Source: a virus. From it: a DNA stretch of 57,065 bases. This document shows positions 24,682 to 31,569 of this stretch, piece by piece. Numbering within the stretch: the stretch's first letter is position 1; every line of letters begins with the position of its first letter. The position numbers were made by a program, and so were the translations under genes. The notes under the pieces are model-generated. The model was not told where the DNA came from, ran no database searches, and was given only the letters and a program-made list of their open reading frames with translations. The DNA is taken from positions 1 to 57,065 of IMG/VR virus record IMGVR_UViG_3300033388_003385; one strand, written 5' to 3'.

Positions 24682-25370
24682 GATATACGTCTCCGTCGTC
24701 GTGTGTATTTCTTTAAATCTTGTTCAGCTATTTCAAGGCTCTCAGGGTCGAGCTTGAGCCCAAGCGAATATGCCAGTAAATGTTTGAGCGACCCCTTATT
24801 GACGTCGCGCGCTATTGTCCAGTCAATGCTCTTGATCGGCGTTTGAGCCGCCCAGGTGTGCTCATATGGATTGATGATCTCTGTGACCCCGGCGCGCTGT
24901 GCATGCATAATGGCCGACTGTACGAAATTGAGCTGATCCTCATATTCCGTATCTCTCAGCCGGACGCCACGCAGCTCAATACGCTCAAACCCCTGATATG
25001 CTGCTAAACAGATCGCGAGGGAGATAGAACACCCGATTGCCGACCTTGGGAACTTATTCCATAGCTCCAGCGGGATTAACTCCTGACCATCCGGATTAAC
25101 GCCCTCGATCAATTCGACCACGCTTATCTTGCCGCCGCTGGCGATCAACTCATTGTATTTCGCGCGCCAATCACCAGGGAACCGGCTATCGTCACCCTCG
25201 TTGATATGAGGTGCAAAATGAGGGTTAAAAAGCCTGTCCGGCATCATCCAGGGGTAGCAGCGATACCAATCGTTTACTGTCCATACCTGCGCGCCCCCAG
25301 CGCTCAAATCAGCTTGGTCATAGCCGCTGAGATCCTGACGAAACAAACCACAGATATGGACAGTACGCAT
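24678..25370 (-). CDS. Rossmann-like protein of unknown function, 230 aa
   Basis: I take ATG 25370 (MRTVHICGLFRQDL), which follows the end of the frameshifted frame by about 8 nt. An alternating beta/alpha pattern (VHICGLF, VWTVNDWYRCYP, IELRGVRLR) suggests a nucleotide-sugar or glycan-modifying fold, but no catalytic motif is clear. The family recurs near terminase genes in some podophages; the function is unknown. Confidence 0.55.
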   Translation of the reverse strand: MRTVHICGLFRQDLSGYDQADLSAGGAQVWTVNDWYRCYPWMMPDRLFNPHFAPHINEGDDSRFPGDWRAKYNELIASGGKISVVELIEGVNPDGQELIPLELWNKFPRSAIGCSISLAICLAAYQGFERIELRGVRLRDTEYEDQLNFVQSAIMHAQRAGVTEIINPYEHTWAAQTPIKSIDWTIARDVNKGSLKHLLAYSLGLKLDPESLEIAEQDLKKYTRRRRRIS

Positions 25371-25380
25371 ACGCTTTTGC

Positions 25381-25694
25381 CTATGTAGTAGCGTCGAACG
25401 TAATTGCACCGGAAGTCTGCAAATTACCGTCCGGCATTACAAGATTGAGGTAGAATGTATCTGCACCCGATCCGGGCCGGTCGCCTCTGGTACTTGACCA
25501 GCCGAATCACTGGAAAGATACCATTTAGTTGCCAACGCCCGCGTAACGTCCCGGCCATACGTGCCACCGGTGAGCTGGATAACGACATTGATTACGTTTG
25601 CGGCTTCCGTGCCAACCGTAAAAGTTGCGACGGTGGTGATCAACTGTTCAATCTTTGCGCCTGCGCCGAATGCTACATTTTCGCGCCATGCCAT
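25381..25694 (-). CDS. Small virion protein with an apparent -1 frameshift
   Basis: Start ATG 25692-25694 follows AGAGG. The zero frame ends at TAA 25437 (85 aa, ending QIHSTSIL). The -1 frame stays open and reads GADTFYLNLVMPDGNLQTSG then AITFDATT before TAG at 25381, filling the gap exactly up to the next gene. This looks more like natural protein than the zero-frame tail. Either a programmed -1 shift or a single-base error near 25460-25480 is implied. The body is beta-rich (NVINVVIQLTGGTYGRD). Confidence 0.55.
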
Positions 25695-25710
25695 GATATA
25701 CCTCTGAGGA

Positions 25711-26289
25711 TTACCTCGGAGCCTGATTAGGCCCGGAGTTGTTTGCTTGACCACTACCTAAAAAATTGTTTTGTTGCCCGCCTAAATTGAGTTCAAACTG
25801 CACTTGCTCGACCTTCAGCTTGTCCGGTGCATCCCAGTCCAGGATTTTAGCTACCCGCTCAATCGCCCGAATAGGATCATGCGTTGTTGCCTTGATTGAG
25901 TCGCCATGCATCACATAAGACGCCAGCGCTGGACCCAGCTTTTTCACCTGCTCAGCATCTATCTTGCCGTCTTCGCCAACGATAGTCGACACATCAACAC
26001 GCGCAATCCGAGTGAGGATTCGCAGCGCCTCAACTTGCGTCAATAGCGCCTCATCCTCCATCTTCTGCCGTAATTGCGTGATCCTTAGCCGAATCTTAGC
26101 GTCCGCCAAGAGTTTCGACGCATTCACATACACCGAATTATCCTTCCACTTCACCGATCTAGGGTAAGCTACTCGGTATGCATCCGCCGCAGATCCACAA
26201 CTATCGCCAAGATAAGCCCTTGCGAAGGCCTCTTGTTGCTCGGTTAGGTTATGCTCGTTAAGTGCTCGTCTCATTTCGCGTACATACAA
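25711..26289 (-). CDS. terS: Small terminase subunit, 192 aa
   Basis: The N-terminal LTEQQEAFARAYLGDSCGSA / ADAYRVAYP is the conserved HTH region of the Terminase_2 family that recognises packaging DNA. It is followed by KLLADAKIRLRITQLRQKM (oligomerisation) and a Gln/Asn/Gly/Pro-rich C-terminus. A start five codons later (MRRALNE) is possible. It begins the packaging operon, downstream of a promoter with TGTACA boxes. Confidence 0.88.
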   Translation of the reverse strand: MYVREMRRALNEHNLTEQQEAFARAYLGDSCGSAADAYRVAYPRSVKWKDNSVYVNASKLLADAKIRLRITQLRQKMEDEALLTQVEALRILTRIARVDVSTIVGEDGKIDAEQVKKLGPALASYVMHGDSIKATTHDPIRAIERVAKILDWDAPDKLKVEQVQFELNLGGQQNNFLGSGQANNSGPNQAPR

Positions 26290-26302
26290 TGCTCATTATG
26301 GG

Positions 26303-26349
26303 TGTACATCATGTGCATCTATTGTACACACAACCGCCAATTAAAGCAA
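26303..26349 (-). promoter_or_regulatory. Packaging-operon promoter with TGTACA operator
   Basis: On the minus strand TTGCTT (26344-26349), a 17-nt spacer and TACAAT (26321-26326) lie upstream of small terminase. TGTACA boxes at 26303-26308 and 26323-26328 and a TGTGCA at 26312-26317 overlap and follow the -10. TGTGTACAATRGATGYACA is shared with the portal promoter at 17250. Confidence 0.65.
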
Positions 26350-26389
26350 ACGACTCGATAACTCCCTAAGTATATTCCATCTACCCCTA

Positions 26390-26418
26390 TTGAATACTGT
26401 ACGGTCCTGCCGTATATT
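26390..26418 (+). promoter_or_regulatory. Early promoter, plus strand
   Basis: TTGAAT (26390-26395), a 17-nt spacer and TATATT (26413-26418) form a sigma-70-like promoter reading into the plus-strand early operon. The 5' leader carries CACCGAAAAAAA, the motif found ahead of several other units. It is divergent from the packaging promoter about 40 bp away. Confidence 0.6.
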
Positions 26419-26479
26419 TTAATTGAGCGGCACAACGCTGTTCACACCGAAAAAAAGAAGCAACTCAGGAGAGCGTCAC

Positions 26480-26638
26480 ATGGCACTCACGCAAGCCCCG
26501 AATCAGGTTGATCAGATTACCAAGGAGATCGCCAGCACCCGCAGGAAGTACTCCGACACTAGACTGGCGTACATGCGTTTACGCGTGCGTTACTTACGCA
26601 GTGTCCGCGACCGCCTCATAATTAATGGACGGGGATGA
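26480..26638 (+). CDS. Small basic early protein, 52 aa
   Basis: Start ATG 26480 follows AGGAGAG; the longer frame starting at 26423 lies in the leader. The product (QVDQITKEIASTRRKYSDTR, then RLRVRYLRSVRDRL) is basic and helical, possibly nucleic-acid binding. First gene after the early promoter. Confidence 0.55.
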   Translation: MALTQAPNQVDQITKEIASTRRKYSDTRLAYMRLRVRYLRSVRDRLIINGRG

Positions 26639-26868
26639 TATGCATGTCCGCTCCACACACGCTTGTCTACTCATTAGCTGGCTCACGCTGCAAAACGCAC
26701 GAAAAACATTACCCCAGCCGCGACGAGGCTATATCCTTTCTCCTCGACATTTACGAAACTGAGCACGTCACGTCGTTCGTCATCGTCCCAACAACACCGA
26801 AGAAACAGAAGGAACACCGAAATGAACAACACCGTCCCCCTCGAACAAGAGTACGCCGAAGCGATTGA
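26635..26868 (+). CDS. Hypothetical early protein, 77 aa
   Basis: Overlaps the end of the previous gene and the start of the next. SRDEAISFLLDIYETEHVTS and FVIVPTT suggest a small alpha/beta domain, ending in a basic tail. Start could be the third ATG (26644). Its end contains a CACCGAAG repeat that doubles as leader of the next gene. No family is recognised. Confidence 0.5.
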   Translation: MICMSAPHTLVYSLAGSRCKTHEKHYPSRDEAISFLLDIYETEHVTSFVIVPTTPKKQKEHRNEQHRPPRTRVRRSD

Positions 26869-27091
26869 ATCCCTAATGGAAGATATCAAAGACGCTATCA
26901 CTCTCAGTATCACTCACGACGAGATTGTGCATGTTAATGTCGATGGTTCCACCCTTGACCTAACTGATTCTTACCGCATTATTTTTCTTTTGGCAGACGA
27001 GTGTGACTCTGCGCGCGAAAATGCTCGACTGGAAGATGTATGGGGCTCAAAAGCCGGTGAAGATTTCCGTTTGAAATTCCATGTAGTCTAA
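26822..27091 (+). CDS. Acidic hypothetical protein, 89 aa
   Basis: An acidic protein (LEQEYAEAIESLMEDIKDAI; ITHDEIVHVNVDGSTLDLTD) with one hydrophobic strand. Preceded by two CACCGAA copies. The overlap with the previous frame and clean start support a coding gene; function unknown. Confidence 0.55.
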   Translation: MNNTVPLEQEYAEAIESLMEDIKDAITLSITHDEIVHVNVDGSTLDLTDSYRIIFLLADECDSARENARLEDVWGSKAGEDFRLKFHVV

Positions 27092-27177
27092 AGCCGAAAC
27101 GGCCTACGGGCCGTCCGTCGGGATTGATCGCCCGGCGCTGACGAGGCAGATCCTCAACCCCAGAGATAGGAGCTCTC

Positions 27178-27459
27178 ATGTACACCCTAACCACCTACGC
27201 ATCCTACGCGGAGAATGAATCAGATGCCCAGGTCGCTGCCGAATACCTCGCGCAAGTTGCCAAGGAAATAGGCATGACCGCAGGTAAACGCCACCCGGAG
27301 ATAACCGACGATACACACGATATCTACGTCCTCGAAAACGGTAAGCCTGACATAATCGAGTTCGAAGCAATCGCTATCCAGTTTTTCGTTGCCGGGAAAA
27401 CACCCAAAGAAGCCGCCACCTGCATTATGCAAACCTATGGAGTTGACCCTAATGACTGA
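27178..27459 (+). CDS. Hypothetical early protein, 93 aa
   Basis: Begins after AGATAGGAG. Mixed alpha/beta, acidic, with ESDAQVAAEYLAQVAKEIG and an FEAIAIQFFVAGKTPKEAAT segment. Its 86-nt leader carries an ACGGCC/GGCCGT hairpin. The stop overlaps the following start. No family is recognised. Confidence 0.55.
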   Translation: MYTLTTYASYAENESDAQVAAEYLAQVAKEIGMTAGKRHPEITDDTHDIYVLENGKPDIIEFEAIAIQFFVAGKTPKEAATCIMQTYGVDPND

Positions 27460-27736
27460 ACGTAGAGGTCGCAAGAAAGGCCAGACAAACGCGCAATCGT
27501 TTCCTTCCAAACTCTACACACTCAAACCAGGTGAGAGCATGGTATTGTTTTCGAGCACCGACTACACCCAATTGCAGAGGACTTTTGAGTCTCACCGAGG
27601 CAGGGGCCGTGTCCCCGCCGACGTCACCTATAAAAAGGTGTTAGTAGTTACTCCCCTGGGAGATGAGTTGACAGTGGGGGTAATGTTTACCCGGGAGGGG
27701 GACAACATGCGAGTTTTAATTAATGACGCCAACTGA
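27452..27736 (+). CDS. Basic hypothetical early protein, 94 aa
   Basis: I take ATG 27452 (MTERRGRKKGQTNAQSF), which overlaps the previous stop; the frame extends upstream antisense-like without a good site. The N-terminus is an RRGRKKG AT-hook-like basic stretch, then a small alpha/beta region (LVVTPLGDELTVGVMF). Possibly DNA binding; family unknown. Confidence 0.55.
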   Translation: MTERRGRKKGQTNAQSFPSKLYTLKPGESMVLFSSTDYTQLQRTFESHRGRGRVPADVTYKKVLVVTPLGDELTVGVMFTREGDNMRVLINDAN

Positions 27737-27914
27737 ATTAAAATCATGGCGCCAGACCCACGAAAGCCCGAAGCGGCGAGGTAAGACGCACAAGGGTTAC
27801 TCGCAGTCACAACTGGCCGAACAGCTCGGCGTATCAGTCCGCACCGTGCAAGACTGGGAGCAAGGCCGCAACAAAATACCCAAATGGGTTGATCAATCCA
27901 TAAAACGATTGTAA
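27723..27914 (+). CDS. Xre/Cro-like HTH regulator, 63 aa
   Basis: YSQSQLAEQLGVSVRTVQDW / EQGRNKIPKW is a canonical lambda-Cro/Xre helix-turn-helix, nearly the whole protein. Overlaps the preceding gene by 14 nt and is followed by a terminator, so it ends the first early unit. Small size suggests a Cro-like rather than CI-like regulator; it could read TGTACA boxes, but that is untested. Confidence 0.75.
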   Translation: MTPTELKSWRQTHESPKRRGKTHKGYSQSQLAEQLGVSVRTVQDWEQGRNKIPKWVDQSIKRL

Positions 27915-27941
27915 GATAAAAGCATCCCATATCCCCCATTC

Positions 27942-27976
27942 GCCCGGCATCATTTAGTTGCCGGGTTTTCGTTTTT
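27942..27976 (+). terminator. Rho-independent terminator after Xre gene
   Basis: CCCGGCA and TGCCGGG arms (7 bp) with a short loop are followed by TTTTCGTTTTT. It ends the first early transcript, and its distal arm overlaps the -35 of the promoter that follows. Confidence 0.75.
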
Positions 27977-27986
27977 GTGCTATAGT
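27958..27986 (+). promoter_or_regulatory. Promoter of leader/small RNA
   Basis: TTGCCG (27958-27963), a 17-nt spacer and TATAGT (27981-27986) form a sigma-70-like promoter on the heel of the terminator. Transcription would start near 27993 and run into a long hairpin ending at 28117. Confidence 0.55.
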
Positions 27987-27992
27987 GCTCAA

Positions 27993-28121
27993 CCCAGAAC
28001 AATTAAATAGGAGATTGCCGCTATGGGAAAGCAACACGAGCTTTTACGAGCCTCATAAGCTTGATTTTTAAGAAAATGGCTCCCGGCCTCAGGATACGCG
28101 GTTGGGAGCCATTTTCTTTTA
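27993..28121 (+). ncRNA. Candidate small RNA or attenuator leader with 11-codon ORF
   Basis: A promoter at 27958-27986 leads to a short ORF (ATG 28023, MGKQHELLRAS, TAA 28056) with AGGAG eight nt upstream, then a CGAGCTT/AAGCTTG hairpin and a 14-bp perfect stem (28071-28084 with 28104-28117) followed by TTT. It could be an independent small RNA of about 130 nt or a leader-peptide attenuator for the genes at 28143 onward. The leader peptide does not contain a run of one amino acid, so classic amino-acid attenuation is unlikely. Confidence 0.5.
28071..28120 (+). terminator. Long-stem terminator
   Basis: AGAAAATGGCTCCC and GGGAGCCATTTTCT form a 14-bp perfect stem around a 19-nt loop, followed by TTT. 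The A-rich left arm makes it potentially bidirectional. Confidence 0.7.
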
Positions 28122-28142
28122 ACGCATTAACAGGTGAGTAAG

Positions 28143-28367
28143 ATGGAACTACCGAAAGACATACCGCCCTGTCCGTTCTGCGGGTCTGATGACCTGCAAT
28201 ATTCATCCGGCTGGAAACCCACCGATAGTAAATGGAGAAGTCCATCAGTTGTATGTGGAGGTTGCGGCATAGGGTTCACCACTGGAATCATGGCCTGGGG
28301 AATAACAGATGATGAAGCCTACAAAATAACATTAAAGTACTGGAGTCGTCGCCCCGATGATAAATAA
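28143..28367 (+). CDS. Lar-like restriction alleviation / zinc-ribbon protein, 74 aa
   Basis: CPFCGSDDLQY at the N-terminus and VVCGGCGIGFTTG in the middle give a two-knuckle zinc ribbon, followed by EAYKITLKYWSRRP. That layout (PCPFCG, C-x-x-C, W-N/S-R-R) matches the Lar-like family of small phage proteins; the prototype Rac prophage Lar lessens type I restriction. Start ATG 28143 is preferred; a GTG lies at 28134. Activity here is not shown. Confidence 0.65.
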   Translation: MELPKDIPPCPFCGSDDLQYSSGWKPTDSKWRSPSVVCGGCGIGFTTGIMAWGITDDEAYKITLKYWSRRPDDK

Positions 28368-28713
28368 AGAACGCCGGAAGATCGAAAAGAAATTAGCCGC
28401 ATTGCCCCCGCTGGACTGCTCGGGTTGCACCGAGTGTTGTAAGGGCGACCTGATATTCTTACTACCCCACGAGATCGGCGTGTATCTGTCAGAGACGATC
28501 ATGGGCCGTCAAGCCATCCAACATAAGCCCGGCGGCGATTGTATCTACCTATCCCCGGTGGGTTGCATGATCCACGAGCGCAAGCCAGAGAAGTGCCAAG
28601 GGCTGGACTGCCGCGCCGTCGTGATCGCCGCCGGTTTAGACGTTGCAAAAAAGCACATGTCCGAAGGAACCATAACCGCCGCCCTCGAACGATTGGAAAA
28701 CCAAATCCAATAA
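28357..28713 (+). CDS. YkgJ-type CxxCxxCC metal-binding protein, 118 aa
   Basis: CSGCTECCKGDLIFLLPHEI near the start, then GDCIYLSPVGCMIHERKPEK and CQGLDCR give the eight-cysteine pattern of YkgJ-family zinc- or iron-cluster proteins. These are common in phages and of unknown biochemical role. Overlaps the Lar-like gene by 11 nt. Confidence 0.7.
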   Translation: MINKERRKIEKKLAALPPLDCSGCTECCKGDLIFLLPHEIGVYLSETIMGRQAIQHKPGGDCIYLSPVGCMIHERKPEKCQGLDCRAVVIAAGLDVAKKHMSEGTITAALERLENQIQ

Positions 28714-28729
28714 AAGATGAGTCAGCCCA

Positions 28730-28981
28730 ATGAACGACGCAGAAAACCCTGATGTATATTTTTCAGTATGGATAGAAATTGAACGGGTCAATTGGAAAGA
28801 AAATGAATACGACCCCGTAACAGAACCACCTATCCACACAGCCAATTTCTCAAACGAGCAAGCCGCTTTTAAGTTCGCGGAAGGTATTAGAGTAATCGCC
28901 GACCTGCTCGATGCTGCTCCTGCGGATGCGGTAGTAGCAATCAAAGCCGCCCTCGAACGATTGGAGATGAACGATGGATGA
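28730..28981 (+). CDS. Hypothetical protein, 83 aa
   Basis: A small acidic alpha/beta protein (YFSVWIEIERVNWKENEYD; AAFKFAEGIRVIADLLDAAP). Start ATG 28730; its end overlaps the RNA ligase gene start by 8 nt. Function unknown. Confidence 0.55.
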   Translation: MNDAENPDVYFSVWIEIERVNWKENEYDPVTEPPIHTANFSNEQAAFKFAEGIRVIADLLDAAPADAVVAIKAALERLEMNDG

Positions 28982-29603
28982 ATACCACAAGATACAGACC
29001 GTTTTTAAGCGCGACCCGGCAACCAAGTATAAGACCCTTTTAGAAGGCGATTACTCTTTACCTGAATTTGAATACCTCGCCAAGAACAGATGGATCTTCA
29101 CTGAAAAGGTGGACGGCACCAACATTAGGGTGCGCTTCCGTAATGGTAAGGTGACTTTCAGTGGTAAAACTGATAACTCCCAGATCCCCGCGAGGTTGGT
29201 TGAGCGTTTGAACGACCGTTTTTTACCCCAGGTTGACGGATTCACCGAAGTATTTAGCGGTGAGGGCGTGTGTCTGTATGGCGAAGGCTATGGCGCAGGG
29301 ATACAGAAAGGAGGCCACCGTTACCGCCCCGATCAGGACTTTGTGTTGTTCGATGTGAAGGTCGGCGACTGGTGGCTGAAGCGCAGTGATGTCGAGGATG
29401 TGGCCGATAAGATGGGCATTCATGTTGTTCCGGTGGTAGGCGAAGGCACGTTGCTGGACATGGTCGAACACGCCAAGGCTGGTATCCTCTCGACCTGGGG
29501 CAACGGTTATGCCGAAGGCTACGTAGCGCGCCCTGGCACCGAGTTAAAAACACGAGGCGGAACCCGATTGATAACCAAGATCAAGTGCCGTGACTTCTCC
29601 TAG
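28974..29603 (+). CDS. RNA ligase (Rnl2-type nucleotidyltransferase), 209 aa
   Basis: Contains the covalent nucleotidyltransferase motifs: EKVDGTNIRV (motif I lysine near residue 45), GKTDN, YGEGYGAGIQ (motif III), FVLFDVKV (IIIa), GYAEGYVARP (motif IV) and LITKIKCRDF (motif V). This is the short RNA_ligase domain used to seal nicked RNA with ATP. In phages such enzymes repair tRNAs cut by host defence nucleases; no polynucleotide kinase partner is nearby. It is the last gene before attP. Confidence 0.85.
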   Translation: MDEYHKIQTVFKRDPATKYKTLLEGDYSLPEFEYLAKNRWIFTEKVDGTNIRVRFRNGKVTFSGKTDNSQIPARLVERLNDRFLPQVDGFTEVFSGEGVCLYGEGYGAGIQKGGHRYRPDQDFVLFDVKVGDWWLKRSDVEDVADKMGIHVVPVVGEGTLLDMVEHAKAGILSTWGNGYAEGYVARPGTELKTRGGTRLITKIKCRDFS

Positions 29604-29669
29604 AAACACAAACCCGAATTGGCCTATCGTGTTCCTTTTCTGTTCCTTTTTATGTATGGTTCAGGGGTT

Positions 29670-29699
29670 TTCACTACTGTTCACTACTGTTCACTCAAG
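29670..29699 (+). repeat. Left integrase arm-type sites
   Basis: Three 10-nt phased repeats, TTCACTACTG, TTCACTACTG, TTCACTCAAG. The same consensus (TTMACTACTG) recurs on the other side of the tRNA-matching core at 29858-29892, as arm-type integrase sites do. Confidence 0.65.
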
Positions 29700-29707
29700 C
29701 AAAGAAA

Positions 29708-29744
29708 AGCCCGTAACGCGCTTATTTAGAGCATGTTACGGGCT
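29708..29744 (-). terminator. Terminator placed after the attP tRNA 3' end
   Basis: AGCCCGTAAC and GTTACGGGCT form a 10-bp perfect stem, with TTTTCTTT after it on the minus strand. It begins 6 nt beyond the tRNA-Pro CCA end, so the phage supplies both the restored tRNA 3' end and a terminator after integration. Confidence 0.7.
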
Positions 29745-29750
29745 AATTTA

Positions 29751-29797
29751 TGGTCGGGACGGCGAGACTCGAACTCGCGACCTTTTGACCCCCAGTC
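29751..29797 (-). other. attP core: 3' half of a tRNA-Pro(GGG) gene
   Basis: Read on the minus strand, this is a tRNA 3' half: anticodon loop CTGGGGG (GGG anticodon), variable loop, T arm GCGAG-TTCGAGT-CTCGC, acceptor strand CGTCCCG, then ACCA. Homology stops in the anticodon stem, where the bases no longer pair, so there is no complete gene. Integration into a host tRNA-Pro(GGG) gene would rebuild it. Integrase lies 120 bp away. Confidence 0.85.
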
Positions 29798-29857
29798 TAG
29801 CCCGTTGAGGCTAAAACGGCGGTTTTGTTCCTTTTTTATTCCTTTTGTTGTATACTT

Positions 29858-29892
29858 TTCACTATTGTTAACTACTGTTCATTACTGTTAAC
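29858..29892 (+). repeat. Right integrase arm-type sites
   Basis: Phased decamers TTCACTATTG, TTAACTACTG, TTCATTACTG and a partial TTAAC lie between the core and the integrase gene, matching the left-arm repeats. Confidence 0.65.
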
Positions 29893-29915
29893 CCGAAAAA
29901 ATAGAGAGGTATGAC

Positions 29916-31286
29916 ATGACAGGTTTCACTAAAGGCGTTCGGCTTGTTGACGGGTCTTATAAGTATCGTTTCAAAGTGCGGGGAAAAATCTATCAAGGCG
30001 ACACAGGCTTGATAGATATCCGTAAAGCACAAGCTTGGGTGGACGCAGAAAAAGGCCGACTCAAGCACACTCGATCAATTGCAGCGCTCGACGCCCAGCA
30101 CCGCGAGACGTTAACAAGCGTTGAACCGATTCCGCTATCTGAATCCTTTGCGCATTTTCTCAGCCTTCCCAAGGATCGAGAGAACCCTAAAGGTCAATAT
30201 CTAAAGACCACACAATCTCAATGGAATGATTTTGTGCAGTACTTAACAGACAACGGCAAAGAGCATATTGCTCAAATTTCCGAGACGGAAGCGCGTAGCT
30301 ATATCAACCATCTTAAACAGAATGGACGTTGGCGACGGGAAATCATATCACGGAAAGCAAAACGCGGATTTGCTAAAGGATTTTCCGCGCGCTCATCGCT
30401 TTCAAATCGGAGCGTAAACGCCTATCACAAAAGTTGCCAATACATTATGAAAGTGTTGCTCCAGAAGACGCAGACAAGAAACCCCTTTGCCTTTTCCAAG
30501 ATGCCTAAGAGCGCACAGCCACGGCGTATATTCGACCTGCAAACAATCAACGCGATCATGGCTGAAGCTGACGACTTCACTAAAAAGATAGCCCGAATGG
30601 GTTTGTTGACCGGGAAGCGCCGGAACGAGATTTGCATGCTTGAATGGGCGGACATCCAGATATCGGGAAGCCTGGACGACTGTATCTTACCTTTTTCGAT
30701 AGAGCGCCGGGAAGATGGAACCCGCCGAAAAAAGACGGGGACAGTTCCTATAACCGGGCCGCTTCGGGAGTTTCTCAGCGAACTAATGGGACAACGCGAT
30801 AAAGCACTGCAAAATGCTGGACCACGACAGCAGGTCTTTATCGATAAATATGTTCTCCCCGAACATGCCAAGGCGCACATGCGCAATCCTGATATTGTTT
30901 CGCGGCGGTTTACGAAGATGCTTTTGGAACTCGAAACAGCAACTCCTCAAGTAACCATTCAAATCCCAGGCCGCGACCGCGCCGCTTCGGTCTTAGGTAT
31001 TCACAGCTTACGGCATACATTCATATTCAACCTAGCAAAACAGCAAGTCCCGGCGGATATCGCCATGGGGATCGTGGGTCATTTATCAGACGAAGTACAC
31101 GCCCAGTATCGCGATCACTTCAAAAGTTCTGATCGGTTGCGTGTACTAGAAGAAGCAACCAGCGCAATCGAAACAAAGGAATCTCACCCAACATCTTCAA
31201 AAACCGACTTAGTCGAAGCGTTGAAGGCAGCACTCAAAGACGCCGATCCCGCTGATAAAATGGCGATCATCCAACAGCTGCTGTAA
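29916..31286 (+). CDS. int: Tyrosine recombinase integrase, 456 aa
   Basis: Inserts the phage into the bacterial tRNA-Pro gene. An N-terminal arm-binding-like domain is followed by a core-binding helical domain and a catalytic domain with GLLTGKRRNEICMLEW (Arg I, near residue 235), IHSLRHTF (His-x-x-Arg, near 363-368) and GHLSDEVHAQYRDHF (His/Gly box and nucleophile Tyr near 396). Start ATG 29916 follows AGAGAGG. Length is longer than minimal phage integrases. A terminator follows. Confidence 0.92.
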   Translation: MTGFTKGVRLVDGSYKYRFKVRGKIYQGDTGLIDIRKAQAWVDAEKGRLKHTRSIAALDAQHRETLTSVEPIPLSESFAHFLSLPKDRENPKGQYLKTTQSQWNDFVQYLTDNGKEHIAQISETEARSYINHLKQNGRWRREIISRKAKRGFAKGFSARSSLSNRSVNAYHKSCQYIMKVLLQKTQTRNPFAFSKMPKSAQPRRIFDLQTINAIMAEADDFTKKIARMGLLTGKRRNEICMLEWADIQISGSLDDCILPFSIERREDGTRRKKTGTVPITGPLREFLSELMGQRDKALQNAGPRQQVFIDKYVLPEHAKAHMRNPDIVSRRFTKMLLELETATPQVTIQIPGRDRAASVLGIHSLRHTFIFNLAKQQVPADIAMGIVGHLSDEVHAQYRDHFKSSDRLRVLEEATSAIETKESHPTSSKTDLVEALKAALKDADPADKMAIIQQLL

Positions 31287-31314
31287 CCGCCAAAACTGAC
31301 AAAACCCTCACCAT

Positions 31315-31349
31315 ATGCCGGAGCCTTTATAGGTTCCGGCATTTTTTTT
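31315..31349 (+). terminator. Integrase terminator
   Basis: ATGCCGGAGCC and GGTTCCGGCAT pair over 11 bp (one G-U) and are followed by a run of eight T. Ends the integrase transcript. Confidence 0.85.
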
Positions 31350-31373
31350 GAGCGTGGGCGAAAAAAAGTTGCT

Positions 31374-31469
31374 TGGGTCATCATGGGTCATGCTGGGACA
31401 TGGGTGAAAATCCTGCTTTTGGGTAATCTTCAAACACTATGGGCTATGCTGGGACATCATGGGCTATGC
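31374..31469 (+). repeat. 10-bp phased TGGGNNAT direct repeats
   Basis: TGGGTCATCA, TGGGTCATGC, TGGGACATGG (31374-31403), TGGGTAATCT (31420) and TGGGCTATGC, TGGGACATCA, TGGGCTATGC (31440-31469). Ten-base phasing puts all copies on one DNA face. They lie between integrase and an excisionase-like HTH gene, so Xis or repressor sites are likely. Confidence 0.6.
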
Positions 31470-31520
31470 GGTGGACTTGCGTCGCAAATATCTAACGCGT
31501 TGACACTTACAGAACTCTAG

Positions 31521-31551
31521 ATTACCGTTATTGACACACAGCAACGGTAAT
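31521..31551 (+). promoter_or_regulatory. 9-bp inverted repeat over promoter region
   Basis: ATTACCGTT (31521-31529) and AACGGTAAT (31543-31551) form a perfect inverted repeat with a 13-nt centre containing TTGACA; another TTGACA is at 31500. This looks like an operator on the promoter of the HTH gene at 31570. Confidence 0.5.
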
Positions 31552-31569
31552 GAACAAGGAGTTTTGAAT

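Noticed and set aside
29751-29797. Complete tRNA-Pro gene
   Set aside because: Only the anticodon loop to CCA half is present; the 5' half does not pair, so it is attP homology.
29590-29808. 72-codon plus ORF ending GRDGETRTRDLLTPSLAR
   Set aside because: The end is the translation of the complement of the tRNA-Pro 3' half in attP, a common artefact.
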